From the NCBI RefSeq assembly GCF_964340395.1, contig NC_135549.1, positions 30,856,832 through 30,920,831 of the forward strand: 64,000 bases of DNA. The letters run 5' to 3'. This stretch comes from Glandiceps talaboti. Taxonomy: Eukaryota > Hemichordata > Enteropneusta > Spengelidae. The notes below the pieces were generated by a model. It was not told where the DNA came from. It ran no database searches and saw nothing but the letters and a program-made list of their open reading frames with translations. Position numbers and translations under genes: made by a program. This document shows, in pieces, positions 50,621 to 63,252 of this stretch. Every line of letters begins with the position of its first letter. The stretch's first letter is position 1.

Positions 50621-51490
50621 ACATCGATGGAAACACATTGTAGTGTAATACATGACATGTGCAGCACTGATGTTTTGCTTTGGTCATATCTGAGATTACT
50701 ATTCTGAAGTCATATCTCAATGCCTAGCATGAAAGTTACAAATGTAACTGTAAGTGTTTATAACTGATGTTTTGGGAGGCAAGTACTTCAAATAGGTAAT
50801 TAGATGTGATTTGTAATGAGTTTATAATTGATGACTTTCTGGTAAGTGTATGGATATAATGCCAATACATGTAATGAATTTAGTGTGCTGAAATATAAGA
50901 CTGAAATGATCGCTTTAATGTAAGTGATAAACAATTGTGATTTGAGGAATGTAATATTTGACTAATATGTAATCTGAAACTTATACTGAAATTCAGAAAC
51001 TGTGGTACTACAACACTCTCTCATGTATTGTGGGTTTTGCTCTTGTTTGCTCATGCTAAAGAAACACAAGTGTTAACATCAAAATGGAGAAGGAATTTTG
51101 AATTTAAATGACCAAAATCCAGTTTGATGACTAGATGTTCTGCAAAGACAGTGAAGTCATAATGTACTACACATTTCTAAAATAGCTACTATAATTAAAA
51201 GGTGCTTTTGTCTATAGGTTGCAAATTACTATATGTAAACTTTGGGAGAAGTCAGATAAATTGTTGCTTTCAGTGTAGGATATTGTCAGCTATATATTTC
51301 AAATCAGTTCTTTAAGTTCACTTAATACTTATGTCATCTGAGTTCACTTTTCTCACTACTTCATTATTTAGTATTGATTACCTATGATACTCTTGTTGAT
51401 AAGTCTTTAATGATAGACTCTCAAATGGAAGGAATGGATGAAATAATGGAGTCTCCAAATATTTCATCTTTTCCCTCCCGCAGTGTACAA
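49380..51490. other. Intergenic, simple repeats only
   Basis: No gene seen. Contains (GT)n with a G-run (about 50105-50140) and (GTT)n at about 50577-50620. Confidence 0.5.
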
Positions 51491-51499
51491 TGTGGTTAT

Positions 51500-52066
51500 A
51501 TTGAAACAATATTGACCTTAGCAATGCACAGTTACATACAACATTGACCTTAGCAATGCACACATACATACATACATACATACATACATACAACATTGAC
51601 CTTGGCAATGCACACATATGTACAATATTGACCTTAGCAGTGCGCATATACATACCACATTGACCTTAGCAATGCACGCATACGTACATACATACATACA
51701 TACAACATTGACCTTGGCAATGCACACATATGTACAATATTGACCTTAGCAATGCACAGATACATACAACATTACCTTAGCAATGCACATATACATACAA
51801 CATTGACCTTAGCAATGCACACCTACATACAACATTGACCTTGGCAATGCACAGTTACATACAACATTGACCTTAGCAATGCACAGTTACATACAACATT
51901 GACCTTAGCAATGCACAGTTACATGCAACATTGACCTTAGCAATGCACAGTTACATGCAACATTGACCTTAGCAATGCACAGTTACATACAACATTGACC
52001 TTAGCAATGCACAGTTACATACAACATTGACCTTAGGAATGCACAGTTACATACAACATTGACTTT
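51500..52066. repeat. 31-bp minisatellite
   Basis: About 17 units of ACATTGACCTTAGCAATGCA plus CAGTTACATACA. The first units carry (ATAC)n expansions of the 'acatacat' part. Confidence 0.93.
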
Positions 52067-52433
52067 CTGATTTTACTCCAGTGTCATAATAGACACTGAC
52101 TTTCACATTAGTCTTTTTTATTAACACCAAATTTTCCCTAAATTTCATTTATTTTTAAAATTTAACACTGATTGAAATATTGTCACCTACAAATGTTGTG
52201 CTTTAGAGAAATATGGGGGGGGGGGGGGCAGCAAGATTTCTGATAGCTGAGTGTTGATACACACATTTGAAAATAATGGGTACAGTTTCACCTTTGAGTC
52301 TGATGGTAGGACATTTGGCTCCTAGGGTATAGCACTAAATATGGCATATACAGTTGATGTAATTCTGTCTTGTTTTTGTTTTTATTCTAAGTTTAAATGT
52401 TAATGAACAAAAAGATTGTATTTTGACATGTGT

Positions 52434-52572
52434 TTGCATTGGTTTAAAATACACAGCCCCCTAAGTTTGCATTGGTGTTTTAAAATACACAGCCCCCTAA
52501 GTTTGCATTGGTGTGTTGAAATACACAGCCCCCTAAGTTTGCATTAATGTGTTAAAATACACAGCCCCCTTA
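52434..52572. repeat. 36-37-bp tandem repeat, four copies
   Basis: Units contain AAAATACACAGCCCCCTAAG and TTTGCATTGGTGT. Confidence 0.9.
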
Positions 52573-52574
52573 GT

Positions 52575-53885
52575 TATATGTTACACCATGCTGTACTCTT
52601 CAGCTGTACAGTTTTGTTTATTTCATCAACCATATGTTTAGTTTTGTAAAATATTTCTCCAGTAATGTTGTCAGTGATATTGATTTAACTTTGAGATAGT
52701 TTTGAAGATCAAAATTGATCCATGAAGTAAGATTTGATGCCCACATTTACTTGTGTTTATAATAATCTTAGGGTATCCCTCTCATTTCCAGCATGTACAA
52801 TGTCTGAAGGGAAGATTTTTTTTTATGGAGCCAGTACTGAAAGTTGCAAATCAGTAACTTGCACTATGAACCAAATTGATAATGTCAAAAGTAACCACAA
52901 ACTCCCAATGTATCTGCAGTGTAATACTACACTTGTGTATTTCAACTTATATTTGAATTCCTGTTTTTTAGCATTCCTTTGTTAGTTGCTTCATTCGTTT
53001 GACCTATGAGAGCAATATAACACAAAGGGCATAAGTCAAGTGCCATGGGGTCAAAGGTCAATTGATTTCTGCCCTTTCTTATTTTTTTAAAGAGTTCACT
53101 CACCTATTGCTAAAATATTTTGTTTTAAGCAAAAAGTCTACAAATATTGTATTTAGCCAGAAATGTACAAATTTTGGGGTATTAATGTTGGTTGGTATTT
53201 CACCTTGAACTTACAGTTTGCAATGTAAACAGTAAAGTGTGTACATTTGGTTTCTTGTCTTTTTTGGCAGTTTTTGTAATTAAAAGAAATGTATTCATTT
53301 TTGTCTTTGGCCAGTAAACGTTTGTCAGATTGTTTTATCTGATTGATGAGTAAGGTGTCTGTACAATGATTTAGATGTGAAGTGTTGATAATTTGAAGGA
53401 AACAGTCTGTGTAGCAACTGATGTAAATAAAGCTTCTAAATAGAGATATGCCGATTTTATTACTTTCAAATATGTCATGGTATAAAATTGGCGGTTGGTG
53501 TTTGCAGCTCAAACTTTTGTTTGCTGTCCTCTACAGAATAACAGATAATATTTTTATATACATTCTGCTTTCACCAATATGCAGATAATGATCATCTCTA
53601 TCAATAGGCGTTTCCAAAGTTTGCCATGGTGGCACTCTAATTCCTGTCTGTGTGTACCTTGGAGGTATACATGGTATTGGTTACTTGGTTAATCATAGAA
53701 CACCACTAATTTCCTCAATGTCTGAACAGTACGAAAAACATTCATGATTTACACTTCTACAGAATACCAAGGGACAAAGCTCTTACATGTAAGAAACAGT
53801 ACTATGAGGTGATGATACCCCCAATTTGAGCAAGGGTGCTATATTCTCAATTTCCTGTTGGCAGTCTGGAATGGCATATACTCCG
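52575..53885. other. Intergenic, no gene seen
   Basis: AT-rich sequence with short open frames only and no recognised repeat. Confidence 0.4.
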
Positions 53886-53892
53886 ATACCTG

Positions 53893-54282
53893 TACTACAA
53901 CTGCTGATGTCAGACTGTGGACAAATAGAACATGTTACCTATTAGAGAAATTAAACAAATGAATTGGATTAATAACACTTGGCTCAGCATGCTGGGAACA
54001 GCAGAGACTTGTATTACACACACCATGGTTTGATAGGAACAGTTTTATGACGTCTTTATGTGTGCATGTAATGCCAGGGGACTGGAAATTTGTTTGTGAA
54101 TGTGACCTGCTATTACTTAAAGTGGTCATGAAACTGTTCTTATCAAATAATGGAATGTAATACAAATCTCTGTACTTCCAATATTCTTTGCCAAGTGTTA
54201 TTAATCCAATTCAGTTGTTTTCTTTCTCTGTTCGTAACATGTTTCATTTGTCAACAGTCTGATGTCAGCAGTTGTAATACCC
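53893..54282. repeat. Long imperfect inverted repeat (159-bp arms)
   Basis: The arms 53893-54051 and 54124-54282 are reverse complements at roughly 80 percent, with shared blocks ACAACTGCTGA, GAATTGGATTAATAACACTTGG and TTTGATA(G/A)GAACAGTTT (in arm orientation). The spacer is 72 bp. Either a foldback element or an inverted duplication; its RNA would form a hairpin. Confidence 0.8.
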
Positions 54283-54530
54283 AGTACTCTCTCTACTACT
54301 ACTCTTCAGCTAGCTGAAAGATCAGTCATTCTCATTTCTTTACAAAAGGTGAGAAAGGACGCCCTCAGTGATGTATTTCAAAGTCTACTACTCTGTTACT
54401 GTGACAATGTTGTAAACTGCCACTCAGGACATCACGTCGTGGATGACATAAAGCAAACTAGTCTTGGCTACCCAGACTCTCACCACTGCACTGGGGCTCT
54501 ACTATGATAATGTTGACTTGCAGAAATACG

Positions 54531-54607
54531 TCACACATACATACATACATACATACATACATACATACATACATACATACATACATACATACATACATAC
54601 ATACATA
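54531..54607. repeat. (CATA)n microsatellite
   Basis: About 18 CATA steps. Confidence 0.97.
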
Positions 54608-54956
54608 GGAGTGCAAATATGAGTAGAATAGTCCTGATAAATAAATTTAATACTGACGTTTCGAATGAAAATTCTTTAACAAGGATACCAAGACAAGACG
54701 TAAGTTACCAGCTGACATTATATCTTTATTGTGTGTACACACACACACTATCATTTATATATTATAACCATAACCATAATAAACATACCCAAATGGATGT
54801 AGAATCCAGACTACCAACATTTATCAGACAAAAACAATAATCTATTTTTATTGTAAGTTCAATATTCTTTAGCTTATCTCAAATGTCTCTCGTAAAGTCC
54901 AATAAGATAATACTATGAAAATTCTTCTAAATGAAATGTTTCTAAAGTTCTGTGAA

Positions 54957-57909
54957 TTATAAGTGTTTGAAATGAGCCTTGACAGAGGCGACTGCACTCC
55001 TAGCTCTATTGACAACTCTCCTGAACAAACCCCTACAAAAATAAAATAAAATATTTACAGTTAGTGAGTTAAACAGCCTCGAAGGAAATAAATATTTGTT
55101 GAATGTTTCAAAATCACAAAAGGGAACTGTCAGAGTTTGTCGTCAACCATTCAATATTACGTATATTGTTACAACAGATCAAGTTTTGTCAATCATGTAA
55201 AACCTTATCTGTTGTCTACAAAATATACATTTCGTGTAAGGTATATATTGTATTGAGGTCAATATATAGGATCATATTTTGTTTCAAAATAATAGTAGAA
55301 GATCACATATTATATTCCTTGGATTCCTGGGTGCATACTTTTACGCCAGGTGTCAGCAGAAATCAGTCACTGTCATCGAGTCGGCGCCCTTCACCTTCGG
55401 CACCTTATTTGCTGAGACAATTCTAGTCTATACTCACTTGTGTTGTCGGGTTTGTCGTCTTCTGATTTGAAAGCATCCATTTGTTGGTGTAAAGACAGTA
55501 TCGTTGTCAAAAAATAAGTCACCGTGTATATCAGATCTAAGTCTTTTGGTGACTGGTGTTGATGTATGAATATCACTGAAATGAACAAATAGCGATAGAT
55601 AAGATTAGAATGTCACCATCGTATCGTATCAAGTTTCTTCTTGATGTATATAAAATAGTCCTGTGTGATGCGTATGAAAGACTCTGTCATTGGATGGAAT
55701 GAAATGCTTTGTGCTTCATCGCGAACCGCTTCAAAACACACACTGAGTTAATGGTTTAAAATATTCTCCTACCAATTTTAATTCAACTATCAGTTTCATT
55801 ACGTCCTTCTTGAGTTTTTTTTTTACAATAAGGCAACATCTTGTACATTAGATTATTTAAGACCACAATGTTCCTTCAACCACGGATGCAGTATCCAGAC
55901 TTCGTCTATGTCCGTTTACGACCTGTCCCTCACCTTCCTATATTTTCTCTTGCATTTAAAAAGAATCCTTTCAAAGTGATAACCATTTCATTATATCACC
56001 TGATTTGAATTCTAGTAAACGCACCTTAATAAGATTGCTAACTTACCAATCGAGACTACGTTTTCTTGGATTAGAGCACATTGGATTTGACAATACCAAT
56101 GGACTGTATGGTACAACTGGTGTACATGGTGCTTTGTTGTGATTGGTTGACGCTGTGTCACATGGTGTGACTACAAGAGTTGACGTTGACGGGGTGGATT
56201 GTAAGTAATATGGAGAGGTTGTAGACCAAGGGTTGTGGTATTCAAATTGTAATCTGAAAGGAAAGTTTATCAGTGTTATAATTTGATATATTTTGTAGTG
56301 AAAAGTATCTTTCAATATCACGATGATGAGAGTAAAATTATTAATAATTTTGATTGAAATTCATATTCTGTTCAGTAGTTGGCGTTTGTCCTGTAACAAA
56401 CTATTTGGATCGGTAATTTGGGAAAGTATCATAATATAACTAGAATTAATCGTAGACATTACTTGTACTCACCCATCACTATACTCAGCTTCATCTGATA
56501 ACGAGAAATCTGGATACGTTGTACCTCATCTTGTCATGGGGGATGCAAAGTAAGTACACGGGTCATATCTACGAGGAGTCTGACAAACACTGTCATTATT
56601 TGGAGTCTGGAGAATGGAAAGATGGATGAAAACTGATATTATATTATATCTACAACAAAATACCAGGGCTCGTAAATGGGAAAACACATTTCACCGCGTG
56701 GTATAGATTTGGGCATTCAATATGGAAGATCTTGTAACGTGTACGGGCATTCAATATGGAAGCTCTTGTAACGTGTACGGGCATTCAATATGGACGATCT
56801 TGTAACGTGTACGGGCATTCAATATGGAAAATCTTGTAACGTGTACGGGCATTCAATATGGACGATCTTGTAACGTGTACGGGCATTCAATATGGAAAAT
56901 CTTGTAACGTGTACGGGCATTCAATATGGAAAATCTTGTAACGTGTACGGGCATTCAATATGGAAGATCTTGTAACGTGTACGGGCATTCAATACTAGCA
57001 TGCCGATATGGAAAATCTTGTAACATGTACATGTCACTTTTATAGTCAGTATTAAACAACGACATAATTAACGTACTTGTCATAATTTATCGATTAACTT
57101 ACATCAATTTCTTGATTGTTTATGAAACTTTCTGTCTGTGTGATGAATAATTCTGGTATACATTCACATCGCTGAGTAAAAGATAGCAAGAAAATAAATA
57201 TCAATACTGACAACAACAGAAATGACAGAAATAGGATATGATAGGACAGTAAGTAAATGAACAACAGAATCAATTATGATCATAAAGAATTATATTTTAA
57301 AACTATCTTTTAAACGTGTGCGGATACGATAGATGAATATCGCAAGTGTAGTAGACCTACATAACGTAGAAATGACGACAAATATCCTTCTTATAAAGGC
57401 TAATGGTTTACACAACTTCACGAAGTGCCATTTTCTGTATATACCTCACAATTACACTGACTTCTACATAACTCTTCAATGGATTTTTTTAAATATCAAC
57501 TTGAATTCTACAAATGTGGCCATAGGCCTAGGTATTTCTCGTAAATTGTATTGCCATCAAATTCAATCTAATCCGCCTACTTTAAAATTACTATTATTAC
57601 TTGTGTGCTCCATTCTTACCAATTGTTCATACTGATTCGCTGAAAGGAGTTCACGAGGCACAATATCTGCAATTTCTGCAGCTACTCGAATGATATCTGG
57701 GGTGAAATGGATAGCAAAGGGTACACTTTTAATCAGACGTGGTTGGTATAAATCAGGCGTATGATGAAATTTAGTTGCCTTAACAATATATTTAGTGTTT
57801 CACCATAATATCATCGTATTGTAATCAATATTATTACTCCAAAATATGTCATTTATATATACATTCCCTTTAAACTACTCCTACCTTTAGTCTGAATCTC
57901 TGTCATCAT
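54957..57909 (-). CDS. Unrecognised seven-exon gene with one in-frame TGA (copy A)
   Basis: Exons in transcription order: 57909-57885, 57696-57620, 57171-57103, 56606-56473, 56253-56047, 55575-55438, 55032-54957. All borders are GT-AG and the phases close to 242 codons including TAA. The only interruption is TGA at 56528-56526 (codon 84). The product starts MMTEIQTK, then IIRVAAEIADIVPRELL (helix-like), a Ser/Thr/Pro-rich middle, two basic patches (PRKRSLDC, TKRLRSD) and a basic tail (RRRQTRQHK, LFRRVVNRARSAV), suggesting a nuclear protein. Minus-strand AATAAA lies at 54852-54847. No family recognised. A GT...AG stretch of 48 nt (56555-56508) would remove the TGA in frame if spliced. It is either a live gene using that intron or recoding, or a lightly damaged pseudogene. 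Confidence 0.62.
56693..56998. repeat. 33-34-bp minisatellite in copy A intron 3
   Basis: About nine units of GTACGGGCATTCAATATGGA and (A/C)(G/A)ATCTTGTAAC(GT). It is absent from the matching intron of copy B, so it arose after the gene duplication. Confidence 0.92.
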
Positions 57910-58826
57910 GTTGTAGTATAAATATTTCAATTTTCTTGGTAAATTACTCGTGAAATATCGTAATATATACAGAAAACTTTGTCAGCAATCGTTAACATGA
58001 GTACGCTGATGAAAGAACTACCCGGCATGCATTCTGGTAAACAAAGCGTCATGGCAACATGTTACCTGGCAGCGGAACGCGCAACGCTCATTCGCTCCGC
58101 TCCGCGTCGCGGTCGATGATGAGCGCTAGTAGTACGTAGGATTCTGTTTTCAGAAAATGTGAATGCATGTTTTTTGGACATTCCCGTGATGATGATTGTT
58201 TTCGACTTTTGGTTGTTACTGTGTTGCGAATGTAAAGAAAATTAATGTACAAAGCTAAGTCACAAGTCTTGAAAACTGTATAATTTGTTTTATTAATTTA
58301 CACAAACCTAACTGATTATAACCACTGAGACGTAAGCATATTGTATGACTTGTAAATATATTTAATTTGACTGAATAATTTGATCTATTTTTCTAATACT
58401 GACACGTAACAGCATTCTTTTCTAAGTTTTTGAAATCTCTAAATATTAATAGTCAATGCATATGCACAAAACCAGTAGTAATCATTTTATTTTCCTAACA
58501 GTAACTGAGGGAGATTCCACTCTCTTTCTCATTGCAAAATAAATCATTGAAGCTAAATTAAATTATTTGCACAGGTTACATTACCGCAACTCAATAGTGA
58601 AGGGTTTATTAAAGATAATCAAATTGGCAACAATTGATTTCCCCTGTACAACCTGTAATTATATCATATAGCTTCCCAAATAGTTTCGAATTGATAGTAT
58701 TGTGCTAGTATTGTGCTAGTATTATGCTTAATATGTACTTTACATGAAATAAAAAGTTGTAAAATAAAAAGAGTTCGAAAGATCGGATGAGGGAAAGAGG
58801 GTGGGCGGTGACAATTGCATGACGTG
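57910..58826. other. Upstream region of copy A
   Basis: Minus-strand promoter side of copy A. A CpG-rich patch at about 58070-58135 (GCGGAACGCGCAACGC, CCGCGTCGCGGTCGATG) may mark the transcription start. The rest is AT-rich without a recognised gene. Confidence 0.4.
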
Positions 58827-60695
58827 CAGTGTGTGAACTTAAGGGAAAATGACTACTGGTCATAAGGACCGACATGTAGCAAATACTGCTGGTCCTTAAG
58901 GAAAACTGCTGGTCCATACTCAATGCAGTTCACGTTCACGACCTATATTTATATACCCTCCATTTACAGATTAAATGATTTTGAACTTTAATGTGATACA
59001 ACATATCTTTAGATATACTAAAGTAAAAGAGAGTACAACGAATTGTTCACTATCCACTATTATTTCATAAAATTTCCACTCACAGAGTCAACAAATAACT
59101 TGGAAGTAATATTTGATTCTATGAGTACAGATTTTCATTTGTAACTATGAACCCAGAAACTATGAATATTCATTCTCGCATAATCTGTTCCTATAGACTA
59201 TATTGGTCTGAGACTGAATGTATTCATTACACCATAGAAATACATATCCATAGCTTGTAGATAATATGGGTGAATGAATCATTAAATATGCATTATCTGC
59301 AATCTCTAAGAGATCACAGTCCTCTCCTTCCTCTCTGTACGATTCACTAAATTCTGAATCACATATCCAAAGTCATATTCATCGTCTGTAGCAACAGCTG
59401 ATGTAGCTTTCCAACTCTTAGCGAAAGTAGACCCACAACTTCATCATGGCAGAAAGTTTTGTCGCATAACTATCCCTCTTGAAAACTGTGTATTCACTTT
59501 ATTTCAATTTCCATCCACAAAAGTGACACGGAGCGGTTTCGTCTTCCTTCAAATATGTACTGAAGCCCCCCCCCATAAAGCCCTACCCGTATACCATACA
59601 GTGGTGTATTGAGTATCGTCTCTGACTCGACTGTTTGTGTAAAAAATCTGACCATGATGAAGAGAAGTATGGCTAAACATGTCTTACAATGCAAGTTTTT
59701 TTGACGTGGGAGCGTTATATGGTATACCTGTACTATAATGTGTAATCAACTATATGTACCCGTGTTTGGCATGATGCAGTAATATTCCAGATAAAACAAT
59801 GGCAACAAAAATGCAACATTTCTAAGTTTATACGTTGATTACAACATGACAGGACATACATTATCATATGAATCAAATTGAAAGCAATCAGACTACGCAT
59901 TTTTTTTTACTGTTTTACAAAAATAAACTATCGTACTGAAGATATTTTACGAAGTGTACCTGCCTTCTTTATTAGTTAAAACGCCATTTCCAGAGTAATT
60001 TATATGTTTTCCGTCAGTTTGTTTTGATCATGGCCACACACATGGGCAACTCCGGTAAATTGATCGGGAAACCCGCTAACATTTACCAGCTTTAATACCA
60101 GCCTTAAAAAAACTGTCTGTTTAAATTCGTCTTCTTCTTCGGAAGCTCATTGCTGCCTTCTAAATATCGCCACATACTTTATAAATACAACGTGGAACTG
60201 TCTCAAACACGTTAAAAGTTTCATACACTTAGAACAGTAAACTTTACAACAATTACTATATCTTGGTGGGAAAAGACGCATGTGCTGAATGTGTAAAATG
60301 GGTCTGGATGTCTAAGACGTTCTGATTAGTCAAGACACAAATAATTGGAGAAATTCGGCCAATTATGTGTTTGCTAACATAATTTCATAAAGTAAATGCT
60401 GTATGCTACGTCATATGTAGACATGATATCAACATTGACAACAACACGTAGCGAGCTGCTAGCGGCTCTGTGTCGCTTGACTTGAACGAGATCATGTCGA
60501 GAGTATTAAAATAGGTAACACAAGATCAGATTCATGTAGGTGAAATTGGATATATCTTTGAATAAATGTTATTATTTACTCCAAATTTCAGTCGGTCATA
60601 AGGACCGATACGTTGTTGTAATTCTGAAAAACTGTCGGTCCGAACGGAAATCTGTTGGTCTCGGGCCGAAGGACCGGCGTTAATTTCGCACGCTG
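58827..60695 (-). mobile_element. 1.87-kb non-autonomous hAT-type element, copy 2
   Basis: Inverted, near-identical partner of 35293-37162 (1869 against 1870 bp; the one length difference seen is in the G/C-run). Flanked by a perfect 8-bp duplication ATGACGTG (58819-58826 and 60696-60703). Subterminal GGTCCTTA motifs, no transposase. It lies between copies A and B of the duplicated gene. Confidence 0.92.
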
Positions 60696-61180
60696 ATGAC
60701 GTGATTGGTCAGAATTTAGTCTCTCATTAGAATGTGATCGATATGTCAAGACCTCATTGAGAATAAGATATCAGACAAGACAATAAATCCTTGTGAAAAT
60801 ACTTTATATATTGTTGATTATCATTTATATCTCATTTCTTTTATCACAATTAATATGATGAAAAAATCAATAAAACGAATATTCAGGAAAACTCTTCAAA
60901 ACTTGACTTAGGTAAAGTACTTCCAATTAATAAAACGGTCCTTGACAGCACTCCTATCTCTATTGACAACTCTCCTGAACAAACCCCTACAAGGAAAACA
61001 TACGATTTACAGAGTGAGTCAAAATAATGTGAAGAAATGGATTACATTTGTATCTTGTATCTGTGAAAAGTTGTAAAGTTAGATAAGAATACTTAGTACG
61101 TTTTTTATCCAATGCCACAACAGTTGATTTCGACATGCAAAGTCCATATTATTAAAAAAAGTCTAAAAGAGACGACGTGT

Positions 61181-61200
61181 TGTACCGCCCTCTGGCGGTC
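61181..61200 (-). promoter_or_regulatory. CTCF-like motif
   Basis: Minus strand reads GACCGCCAGAGGGCGGTACA, in the last intron of pseudogene copy B. Pattern match by eye only. Confidence 0.35.
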
Positions 61201-61632
61201 AGCAGGACAAGACAGACGAGTTAGGATGAATGATTACGCAACTCACAATCTCGTCAAACGTCTTTACAGAATTTGTCTATAACTCCAACATTTTTGGGTA
61301 ATTAAATTGCCGTATTTTGTACGATTGTCCCACTTCCAATGAGAGTGGTAAAATAACTTTGTATATTATTTCATACAGTAACTGAAACAAAAATATACAA
61401 TAAAAAACCAATATAGATGTGGCTTACAATTTATCAGTAACTGAGGGCGTCCTTCGCCTTCGACACACTCGTATTTAATGAAACAATTCTTGTCTATACT
61501 CACTTGTGTTGTCGGGTTTGTCGTCTTCTGATTTGAAAACACCCATTTGTTGGTGTCAAGACAGTCTCGTTGTCATCAAACAAGTCACCGTGAATGTCAG
61601 ATCTAAGTCTTTTGGTGACAGGTGTTGATGTA

Positions 61633-61990
61633 TGAATATCACTGAAATGAACAATAGCGATAGATAAGATTAGAATAATATCACTGATTTGAACAATAGC
61701 GATAGATAAGATTAGAATAATATCACTGAAATGAACAATAGCGATAGATAAGATTAGAATAATATCACTGAAATGAACAATAGCGATATATAAGATTAGA
61801 ATAATATCACTGAAATGAACAATAGCGATATATAAGATTAGAATAATATCACTGAAATGAACAATAGCTATAGATAAGATTAGAATAATATCACTGAAAT
61901 GAACAATAGCGATAGATAAAATTAGAATAATATCACTGAAATGAACAATAGCGATATATAAGATTAGAATAATATTACTGAAATGAACAA
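61633..61990 (-). repeat. 42-bp array of the copy B exon 6 acceptor
   Basis: Nine units. On the minus strand each holds TCTAATCTTATCTATCGC, TATTGTTCATTTCAG and the first seven exon bases TGATATT. The real exon 6 starts at 61641. Copy A has this junction only once, so the expansion is younger than the gene duplication. Confidence 0.93.
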
Positions 61991-62984
61991 TACCGATGGT
62001 GACATTCTAATCTTATCTATCGGTAAGATTGGTAGAATGTCATCATGATATATTTTTCCGAGAGAAATCGTTCTGCGTGATGACAATATTTCTTCGTGAT
62101 CCACAGGATAAAACTTTCTTTCACTAAGACAAGTCTTTTTCTCTGTTGAATAATATGTTTACATTAAAGTAAATATGTTCCACACAAATTCCTTTCAACA
62201 AACGCTTTGTTGTTTCCATATGATCAAAAAATCTAAACGTTCCTTTGACTACACCCTTCTGCGCATGCGGCCTGTGGCAGAAAAAAAGACCTTGTGATAA
62301 ACGATTGATTCCATCAACTGCAGAATTATAGGAATGGCATCACACTAAGATTTTAAAATCACCAATCAAGACTACGTTTTCTTGGATTGTCCATGGCCGG
62401 AGCACATTGAATTTGACAATACCAGTGGATTGTATGGTAGCACTGGTGTACGTGGTGCTTTGTTGTGATTGGTTGACGTTGTGTCACATGTTGTGACTAC
62501 AAGAGTTGATGGAGTGGATTGCAAGTAATATGGAGAGGTTGTAGACCAAGGGTTGTGGACGGTATTCAAATTGTAATATGTGAGAAATTTAGTATGAGAA
62601 TTAATTAATGATCTAACATTTTATTTTTTTATCCTAAAAAGTTATACATAATCGAGAATATCAGAATAAAAATTGTTTGATAAATTATGTTGAATCGTTG
62701 AATTTTCTCTTGCGTAAGAGACTTGTAGTGTTTAGAAATTGCTCATACTCACCCATCACAATACTCAGCGTCATCTGATAACGAGAAATCTGGATACGTT
62801 GTACCTCATCTTGTCATGGGGGATGCAAAGTAAATACACGGGTCATATCTACATGTACTAGGAGTCTTACTACTGCTTTTATTATTTGGTGTCTGGAGAT
62901 CAAAAAGAATAAATGATGTGGCATATACAAAAAATAGAAATAATATTCATTATATTATGAACTAGGATTTTGAATGTCAAAAGT

Positions 62985-63252
62985 GAACAATGTGCAATAT
63001 TTGTTTGAATAGTAGTGGTTTTCATAAGTCTTGTAAACTTATCAAAGTGTGATTGTTACATAATAAGTTTTCTCTGATATCTGAATACAGTGGGCAACAA
63101 TCGAAATTAAATTCCCCTTCGACTACCGTTGTACAGTAGTTACAATATCTCCTCCCACTTTGAGTGTTGATACGTATACCAGATTCAATCTGCAAGTTGT
63201 GTGCTAACAGAGAACACCGCAAAGGTAGCACACAGTCAATATTAGATAACAA
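62985..63252 (-). mobile_element. LINE C-terminal fragment in copy B intron 3
   Basis: Minus-strand frame with LRCSLLAHNLQIESG, RRYCNYCTTVVEGEFNF and CPLYSDIRENLL, the cysteine-containing C-terminal end found in many invertebrate non-LTR retrotransposon proteins. No RT core remains. Confidence 0.65.

Noticed and set aside
54262-54507. 81-codon plus-strand ORF after the long inverted repeat
   Set aside because: Begins within the inverted-repeat arm and shows no family, splice or codon-bias support.
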